In this document: positions 1 to 5,977 of the stretch, in pieces
Layout of the letters: every line of letters begins with the position of its first letter
How positions within the stretch are numbered: position 1 is the first letter of the stretch
NCBI GenBank assembly: GCA_009929095.1
Contig: SABF01000102.1
Location: 1-5,977, forward strand
Source of the DNA: Erysipelotrichia bacterium
GTDB taxonomy: Bacteria; Bacillota_I; Bacilli_A; Erysipelotrichales; Erysipelotrichaceae
Direction of reading: 5' to 3'
DNA: 5,977 nucleotides
Program-made: the position numbers and the translations under genes
Notes under the pieces: model-generated
The model's input: only the letters and a program-made list of their open reading frames with translations
Told to the model about the DNA's origin: nothing
The model's database searches: none

Positions 1-1
1 T

Positions 2-1417
<1,416 letters not shown>

Positions 1418-1422
1418 TATTT

Positions 1423-3330
1423 ATGATAACAAAAAGGCAGATCAAGATCCTGGAAATCTTAAGCAAAGAAAAAGTAGAGATTTCTGGAAAAGAAATCGCT
1501 GCCTTTTTGTCTGTATCATCCAGAACAATCAGACAAGATATTAAGGAAATAAACCAAGAAAACACTGAGTGCATCAAGGCAAATAAAAAAGGATACTATC
1601 TGGCTCAGCAAGCTTCAGGAATGGTGAACTGGACAGATAAAGAGAATTCTGCACTTGATCATAGTTCTGTAACGCTATTATATGATCTGCTGATTAATAA
1701 GAAAGCACTAAGCATAGATGATTTATCTGAAGAATACTACATGAGTACATCATCTGCAGTAATCTGGATCGGCAGAATCAATGATTATTTGAACAAATAC
1801 TATCTTACACTCAGATCAAATGCCAATCGTCTGTATATTGATGGATCTGAATATAATAAAAGATCAGTGATTTCTTCTATTGTTGTGAATGAAGCAGATT
1901 CTGTAATAGACAGAAGTGACGTTCTTCATGCAAACCTGATAACTTTAGTTGATATGGATGGCTTAAAAAAGATAGTGAATGAAACAGTTCACAAATATAA
2001 GCTCTTCATTGATGATTATCAGATCAAATCGTTTATATTGAATCTGTCAATTGTTGTCTCAAGAATTAAAATGGGCAATGCTATAGATAAACAGGATGTT
2101 TTTGGATTTGACTGCAGGCAGCTGAATGATCTGAGTATGATCGTATCTGAACTGGTTGAGAAAACAGAGAAACTAGAGAAAATAATTATCACTGAAACAG
2201 AAACAGAGTATATCAAAATGCTGCTCATGGGTGTGCTTAAACCCAGATTTTTACATGAGTATTTAGCTCAGATTAGCACAATGTATAACGAAGATGTCTT
2301 TTCATCAATTCACAATATTGTATATAAAGTATTTAGCTACTACATGTTAAATGTGAACTATGAAGACTGGATTCCAAGTTTTGCAGTTCATGTTGTAGCA
2401 ATGATAAATCGATGCAAACTCAGAATTGGCATCAGTGATGATATTAAAAGCAACATTAAAATAATATGCCCATTTGTCTATGAGGTTGCTGTCACATTGG
2501 CAAACGAGATTGGGGAAAAATATGAAATCGATATTCCGGATAATGAGATTAGTTTCATTGCAGTCCATATCGGATATGTGATTGAAAATAACGCTCATTA
2601 TAATAATTCAGTAAACTTAACCGTATATGCCAGTGAATACCATAACATTAATAATAAGCTGATCGAATATTTAGGGGAACAATATCCTGAATGTCAGATC
2701 AATGTCTATGATCAGGAAAAGAATCCGCATATTCACAATAATGATTTACTGATAACGACGAATGAAATGCATGTTTCATCTCAGGATATAGTCTTTATTT
2801 CACCGTTCCTGAGACAAATAGACAAACAAAGAATTGAAGAATCAATCAGGATCAAGAAAGATCGACTGAATAAATGCAGTGTGTCGAATGCTTTGATGCA
2901 ATGCTTTAGGAAAGAATTGTTTTTCAAAAATATCAAGTTTAGTCAAAAAAGTGAATGCATCTCTTTTCTGGCGGACCAACTCATTAAATATGGAGTGGTT
3001 CCTTCGCATTATACAAATGGGGTTCTAAAGCGGGAAGAACTTTCTTCAACAGCTTATTTTGATGCATTTGCTATTCCGCACTCTATAGAAATGAATGCAT
3101 ATAAAACGACAATAGCAGTTTTAGTGTGCAGCGAACCAATGGCGTGGGACGACAGTAAAGTACATATAGTATTTATGCTGGCGATTGAGAAGAAGGAAAG
3201 AGAAGAATTCATGAAGATATATAACGGAGTCATTGATTCGCTGTGCGATTATAAAAAAATAGACAAAATACTGAATGCGAAAGATTATATAGATTTCCTA
3301 AACATCATGATAGAAAATACGAAGTACTAG
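1423..3330 (+). CDS. PRD-containing PTS-regulated transcriptional activator (LicR/MtlR type)
   Basis: Multidomain regulator of 635 residues, close to the usual LicR length, likely controlling the adjacent beta-glucoside genes. I chose the ATG at 1423 because MITKRQIKILEIL is the normal start of the N-terminal helix-turn-helix; the frame runs upstream to a TTG at 1375, but that extension lies inside the glycosidase gene. Domains in order: DeoR/HTH_11-like helix-turn-helix (about 4-54, with SSRTIRQDI as recognition helix), second Mga-like winged helix (about 82-144), PRD1 (about 170-275), PRD2 (about 285-390), EIIB-like (about 395-475) and EIIA-like of the mannitol/fructose class (about 490-630). 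The DNA-binding N-terminus indicates a DNA-binding activator and not an RNA-binding BglG antiterminator. PRD2 keeps both phosphorylatable His (H323 in FAVHVV, H382 in IAVHIG) and EIIA keeps its active His (H553 in AIPHS). PRD1 has Asn207 at its first His position and Met/Leu at 266-267, and EIIB has Tyr402 at the usual Cys position. The exact regulon is inferred from the neighbour only. Confidence 0.9.
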   Translation: MITKRQIKILEILSKEKVEISGKEIAAFLSVSSRTIRQDIKEINQENTECIKANKKGYYLAQQASGMVNWTDKENSALDHSSVTLLYDLLINKKALSIDDLSEEYYMSTSSAVIWIGRINDYLNKYYLTLRSNANRLYIDGSEYNKRSVISSIVVNEADSVIDRSDVLHANLITLVDMDGLKKIVNETVHKYKLFIDDYQIKSFILNLSIVVSRIKMGNAIDKQDVFGFDCRQLNDLSMIVSELVEKTEKLEKIIITETETEYIKMLLMGVLKPRFLHEYLAQISTMYNEDVFSSIHNIVYKVFSYYMLNVNYEDWIPSFAVHVVAMINRCKLRIGISDDIKSNIKIICPFVYEVAVTLANEIGEKYEIDIPDNEISFIAVHIGYVIENNAHYNNSVNLTVYASEYHNINNKLIEYLGEQYPECQINVYDQEKNPHIHNNDLLITTNEMHVSSQDIVFISPFLRQIDKQRIEESIRIKKDRLNKCSVSNALMQCFRKELFFKNIKFSQKSECISFLADQLIKYGVVPSHYTNGVLKREELSSTAYFDAFAIPHSIEMNAYKTTIAVLVCSEPMAWDDSKVHIVFMLAIEKKEREEFMKIYNGVIDSLCDYKKIDKILNAKDYIDFLNIMIENTKY

Positions 3331-3859
3331 ATAGCAGATCTGCAATGCTGAGCGCAGCACTGGCTGAGAATAAATAATGGAAACTAAGCGGTCGTGCAAA
3401 GACCATGCAGATTGTTTTATCACAGGCTGCTAAGCGCTTGGATAATCCTGCACTAATATGAATCTGGATATTCAGGAAATTGCTTATATCGAACATGGAG
3501 ATTGCTGCAGATGAGATGACAGCATAAGGAACTGCCCAATCGAATGTGTAAAATTGTCAGCCAGGCTGTTCGGAATCCATAACTGGTCTTCTTGGAAAAC
3601 CGCTGTATAGATTTATGCTGATCATGATTCACACAAAAATAAAACAGCGATGAATTTTCGTGATCGCTGTCTTGCTTTCTCTTTTAATTTCGGCTGTCGC
3701 AGTGCATATCTTTGATTGCTTCTTCTTTCTGCAGCCACTAACTGGTAATGAAGTATAGACAGGAAATTCATGCGTCAAAGAATTTGGAACGATTGCTGCA
3801 TCCTTTCTGCTGAAATGTCATATTGAGCGGTGAATCTTTTGGGATCAAAATGGAATAGC
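3331..3859. other. intergenic region between convergent operons, no supportable gene
   Basis: About 530 nt between the stop of the regulator and the stop of the leftward aminotransferase. It contains the terminator at 3644-3670. On the + strand short open pieces are broken by stops. On the - strand one frame runs from next to the aminotransferase end to 3622 with a single in-frame stop, and its last part encodes a 49-residue basic segment (3622-3771, containing ERRSNQRYALRQPKLKEKAR), with no Shine-Dalgarno before its ATG. I do not recognise a family. It may be decayed coding sequence or simply non-coding trailer DNA. Confidence 0.6.
3644..3670 (-). terminator. intrinsic terminator, probably bidirectional, between convergent operons
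   Basis: A perfect 8-bp inverted repeat, ACAGCGAT (3644-3651) and ATCGCTGT (3663-3670), encloses an 11-nt loop. Read leftward it is followed directly by TTTATTTTTGTGT (complement of 3631-3643), a good U-rich tail, which fits termination of the aminotransferase operon about 190 nt past its stop. Read rightward it is followed by CTTGCTTTCTCTTTT (3671-3685), a poorer but still T-rich tail, so it may also end the glycosidase-regulator transcript about 310 nt past that stop. The strand given is the one with the better tail. Confidence 0.72.
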
Positions 3860-4939
3860 TTAATGAAAATACTCGGCAGTCAGTGCCAATCCCTTTTGAA
3901 ACTGTTCAGGGGCTGAAGTCAGTCCCAGGCGAAGATGAGATTCACATTGAAAACAAGAGCCGGGCACATAGAAAACGCCATTCTGCTGTAATAATTCTAT
4001 TGCAGCAGTTTCACTTGACAGAGAGCTTTCATATTTCAGAAAGCTGACAGTGCCTGCCTGAGGCATCACCAAACTGAACTGCGGGTTCTGGTTCAGCCAG
4101 CGGCGAACAACTTCTTTATTTCTGCTAAGCAGAATATCACTTCTTTTCAGAAGATCTTCTTGGTGCTGCAGCGCAAATAGAGAAAGCGTATCTATGAGCG
4201 GACCGGTAGAAATAATTGAATAATCGCGGCGTACATTGATTGCGTCAATAACTTCCTGAGGCCCTTTGACCCATCCAAAACGCAATCCGGCCAGGGAGAA
4301 CAGTTTTGATAAAGAGGATGTGGAGATGCCTCTGTCATAAAGATCGGAAATGCTTGGGATTGAGGGATCACGGTAAACTTCATCAGTGAGAATATAGGTG
4401 CTGTTCTGTTTTGCAAGGGAAATAAGTGCTGTGACGTATTCTGGTGAGAATACCGTTCCAGTTGGATTGTTTGGATTGTTCAGAATCACCATTTTGATCC
4501 TATGCTGGAAAGCTTGCTTTAGATCTTCGATTTTTGGCTGCCATTGGTCATCTTCATAGAGCGGAAGTTCAATGACACGACAGCCAATTGAGCGCGGTAA
4601 ATCTGTGAACTGCTGATAAGATGGAGTATAAGCAATAATGCAGTCATCTGGCTCCAGCAATGTTTCCATGACCATTTCATTAGCCTGCAGACATCCATGT
4701 GCGGTAGTAATGTTTTCAACGGTTCCAGTCTGATAAAGCTTGCAAATCTCTTGTTTGCATTGGACATCTCCTGTAATGGAGCCATAGTCGAGTTTCATAG
4801 AAGAAAGAAGATGTGAAGAATCAAAGGACAGAAGTTCTTGATAGGTCAAAGGAGAAACACAGGTATCTGTCATATTATAGACAGCTCTGCCTTCATATTG
4901 ATTCATCCATTGTTCCGTTTTAAAACTGGGGATTTTCAT
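3860..4939 (-). CDS. PLP-dependent class I/II aminotransferase (fold type I)
   Basis: Cytosolic PLP enzyme of 359 residues, complete and slightly shorter than typical aspartate aminotransferases (about 390). Hallmarks are all present: NNPNNPTG (154-161, with N158 contacting the cofactor), TDEVY (D186 and Y189, which bind the pyridine ring and its hydroxyl), SSLSKLFSLAGLRFGW with Schiff-base K212 and phosphate-binding R220, and HLRLGL with R337 at the position that usually binds the substrate carboxylate. The start (ATG at 4937-4939) lies 3 nt after the stop of the ATPase gene, with only a weak GAG upstream, so translation is probably coupled. The N-terminus (EQWMNQYEGRAVYNM, then LTYQELL) resembles, from memory, a subgroup of COG0436 that includes the capreomycidine synthase/VioD-like enzymes; this is a weak inference and does not set the reaction. 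Co-transcription with a polar amino-acid importer suggests its substrate is the imported amino acid or a derivative. A transaminase is the likeliest role, though a lyase or other PLP reaction is possible. Confidence 0.9.
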   Translation of the reverse strand: MKIPSFKTEQWMNQYEGRAVYNMTDTCVSPLTYQELLSFDSSHLLSSMKLDYGSITGDVQCKQEICKLYQTGTVENITTAHGCLQANEMVMETLLEPDDCIIAYTPSYQQFTDLPRSIGCRVIELPLYEDDQWQPKIEDLKQAFQHRIKMVILNNPNNPTGTVFSPEYVTALISLAKQNSTYILTDEVYRDPSIPSISDLYDRGISTSSLSKLFSLAGLRFGWVKGPQEVIDAINVRRDYSIISTGPLIDTLSLFALQHQEDLLKRSDILLSRNKEVVRRWLNQNPQFSLVMPQAGTVSFLKYESSLSSETAAIELLQQNGVFYVPGSCFQCESHLRLGLTSAPEQFQKGLALTAEYFH

Positions 4940-4942
4940 GAT

Positions 4943-5671
4943 CTACTCATAGAATACTTTACTTACGAAATCTTTTGCACGATCTGTTTCAGGATTGGCA
5001 AAGAATTCTTCAGAAGTATTCTCCTCAATGATTTTACCGGAATCGAGAAAGACTACGCGATTGCCAACTTTTCTGGCGAAACCCATTTCATGAGTTACAA
5101 CAATCATCGTCATTCCCTGTCTGCCAAGATCTTTCATGACTTCCAGTACTTCTTTGATCATTTCAGGGTCCAGGGCAGATGTTGGTTCATCAAACAGCAT
5201 AACTTCTGGGTTCATGCAGAGGGCACGTGCAATTGCAGCTCTCTGTTTCTGCCCGCCGGATAATTGTGACGGCCACGAATGATACTTATCTGACAGACCG
5301 ACTTTATTCAGATACATCTTTGATGTTTCTTCTGCTTCTGCTTTATCAATACCGGAAGCAACCTGTGCCAGCATACAGTTTTCTAGCACCGTTTTGTTGT
5401 TGAAAAGATTGAAATGCTGAAAGACAAATCCCATCTTCTTTCTCTGCTGTATATAGTGGGACTTTTTCTTTGAATCCAGTAATTCTCCATCAAGAAACAC
5501 TTCACCATTTTCGGGGGTTTCCAAGCCATGAATGCAGCGGCATAATGTGCTCTTGCCGGAACCGGAAGGGCCTATGAGACAGACGATGTCCCCATCATTG
5601 ACTGTCAGACTGATGTCTTCCAGTGCATGAAGTTCACCATATTTTTTTGATAAATGTCTTACTTCAATCAT
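4943..5671 (-). CDS. polar amino-acid ABC transporter ATP-binding protein (GlnQ/HisP type)
   Basis: Peripheral membrane ATPase that energises amino-acid import together with the adjacent permease. It has 242 residues, the standard length for this family. Motifs: Walker [10 protein letters not shown] (34-42), Q-loop Q85 in FQHFNLF, signature LSGGQKQR (137-144), Walker B VMLFDEP (157-163), D-loop SALD (165-168) and switch His194 in VVTHEM. HFNLF after the Q-loop and [10 protein letters not shown] are typical of glutamine, histidine, arginine and glutamate importers. I chose the ATG at 5669-5671 because AAAGGAGGT (complement of 5681-5689) sits 9 nt upstream; the frame also reaches a TTG at 5692, but that would place the Shine-Dalgarno inside the gene. 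The start overlaps the permease stop by 8 nt, and the aminotransferase gene follows after 3 nt. The transported amino acid cannot be told from the ATPase. Confidence 0.96.
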   Translation of the reverse strand: MIEVRHLSKKYGELHALEDISLTVNDGDIVCLIGPSGSGKSTLCRCIHGLETPENGEVFLDGELLDSKKKSHYIQQRKKMGFVFQHFNLFNNKTVLENCMLAQVASGIDKAEAEETSKMYLNKVGLSDKYHSWPSQLSGGQKQRAAIARALCMNPEVMLFDEPTSALDPEMIKEVLEVMKDLGRQGMTMIVVTHEMGFARKVGNRVVFLDSGKIIEENTSEEFFANPETDRAKDFVSKVFYE

Positions 5672-5977
5672 TGACGGCAAACCTCCTTTCAACTCGCTTG
5701 GAAAGATATGACGTAATGACTGTCATACAGAGATACATGATACCGGCCAGAATTAATGGATCCAAATAGTTGTAGTATCTCTTGCCCAGCACTTGTGCAG
5801 AGTAGAGAAGTTCTAAAGCACCAATATTTGAAATTAAAGAACTGTCTTTGATCAGAGTGATGAATTCTGATACAAGGGGCGGAACAATGCGCTTAAATGC
5901 CTGCGGGAGAATAATCTCCTTCATCATTGTGCCATAGCCAATTCCCAAAGATGCACAGGCTTCCCATTGTCCTTTGT
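5664..5977 (-). CDS. polar amino-acid ABC transporter permease (HisM/GlnP type, 5'-partial)
   Basis: C-terminal part (about 103 residues) of an inner-membrane permease; the N-terminal half lies beyond the right edge. The visible part begins [16 protein letters not shown] and continues to [15 protein letters not shown], which is the EAA loop that docks to the ATPase (EAC in place of EAA, with the conserved Gly and ILP). It continues with [15 protein letters not shown], a highly typical HisM/GlnP segment, then a final membrane helix ([19 protein letters not shown]) and the cytoplasmic tail KRVERRF. The TTG at 5946-5948 is the Leu of ASLG and not a start. The stop (5664-5666) overlaps the ATPase start by 8 nt. 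The solute-binding protein gene is expected farther right; the substrate is unknown. Confidence 0.94.
   Translation of the reverse strand, partial: KGQWEACASLGIGYGTMMKEIILPQAFKRIVPPLVSEFITLIKDSSLISNIGALELLYSAQVLGKRYYNYLDPLILAGIMYLCMTVITSYLSKRVERRFAVND
5681..5689 (-). promoter_or_regulatory. strong ribosome binding site for the ABC ATPase
   Basis: AAAGGAGGT on the minus strand, 9 nt before the ATG at 5671. It lies inside the end of the permease gene and fixes the ATPase start. The near-perfect match to the Firmicutes anti-Shine-Dalgarno supports the organism guess. Confidence 0.85.

Noticed and set aside
3346..3359. Hairpin TGCTG-AGCG-CAGCA just after the regulator stop
   Set aside because: The stem is only 5 bp and no T-run follows on either strand, so it is not a convincing terminator.
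3305..3496. Minus-strand open frame of 63 codons overlapping the end of the regulator gene
   Set aside because: It is antisense to the regulator 3' end, has no start signal, and its translation does not resemble a known protein.
3453..3632. Minus-strand open frame of 59 codons with a GTG start
   Set aside because: There is no Shine-Dalgarno, its start lies in the terminator tail, and the translation has no recognisable family features.
4838..5263. Plus-strand open frame of 141 codons
   Set aside because: It is antisense to the well-supported aminotransferase and ATPase genes, with no recognisable protein and no ribosome binding site.
5672..5692. TTG start at 5692 for the ABC ATPase
   Set aside because: The strong AAAGGAGGT would be inside the gene; the ATG at 5671 has ideal spacing and gives the normal family N-terminus ([12 protein letters not shown]).

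Overview
The window looks like a low-to-moderate G+C Firmicute, possibly a gut Erysipelotrichia or Clostridia relative. This is inferred from A+T-rich coding, a canonical AAAGGAGGT ribosome binding site, a beta-glucoside/PTS regulatory gene pair and Firmicutes-type amino-acid ABC transporter proteins. No rRNA, tRNA, CRISPR array or intact mobile element is visible. I found no clear evidence of an undescribed system: the window holds two ordinary metabolic operons facing each other.

Left part (1-3330, + strand): the 3' portion of a GH1 6-phospho-beta-glucosidase gene, open at the window edge, is followed after 5 nt by a PTS-controlled, multidomain transcriptional regulator of the LicR/MtlR type. 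The regulator has helix-turn-helix domains, PRD1, PRD2, and EIIB-like and EIIA-like domains. Together they suggest an operon for uptake by a PTS (its EII genes would lie upstream), hydrolysis of phosphorylated beta-glucosides, and induction linked to PTS phosphorylation. The regulator has lost the expected phosphorylatable residues in PRD1 and in the EIIB domain but keeps those of PRD2 and EIIA.

Middle part (3331-3859): about 530 nt without a supportable gene. It contains a good hairpin terminator (3644-3670) that can serve both converging operons, and some reading-frame fragments that may be decayed coding sequence.

Right part (3860-5977, - strand): three tightly packed genes read leftward. 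They are a polar amino-acid ABC transporter permease (cut by the right edge), its ATPase (8 nt overlap) and a fold-type I PLP aminotransferase (3 nt gap). The layout suggests import of an amino acid followed by transamination or a related PLP reaction; a substrate-binding protein gene would be expected beyond the right edge. Sampled lines of this operon are richer in G+C (about 42-57%) than sampled lines of the regulator gene (about 28-30%).
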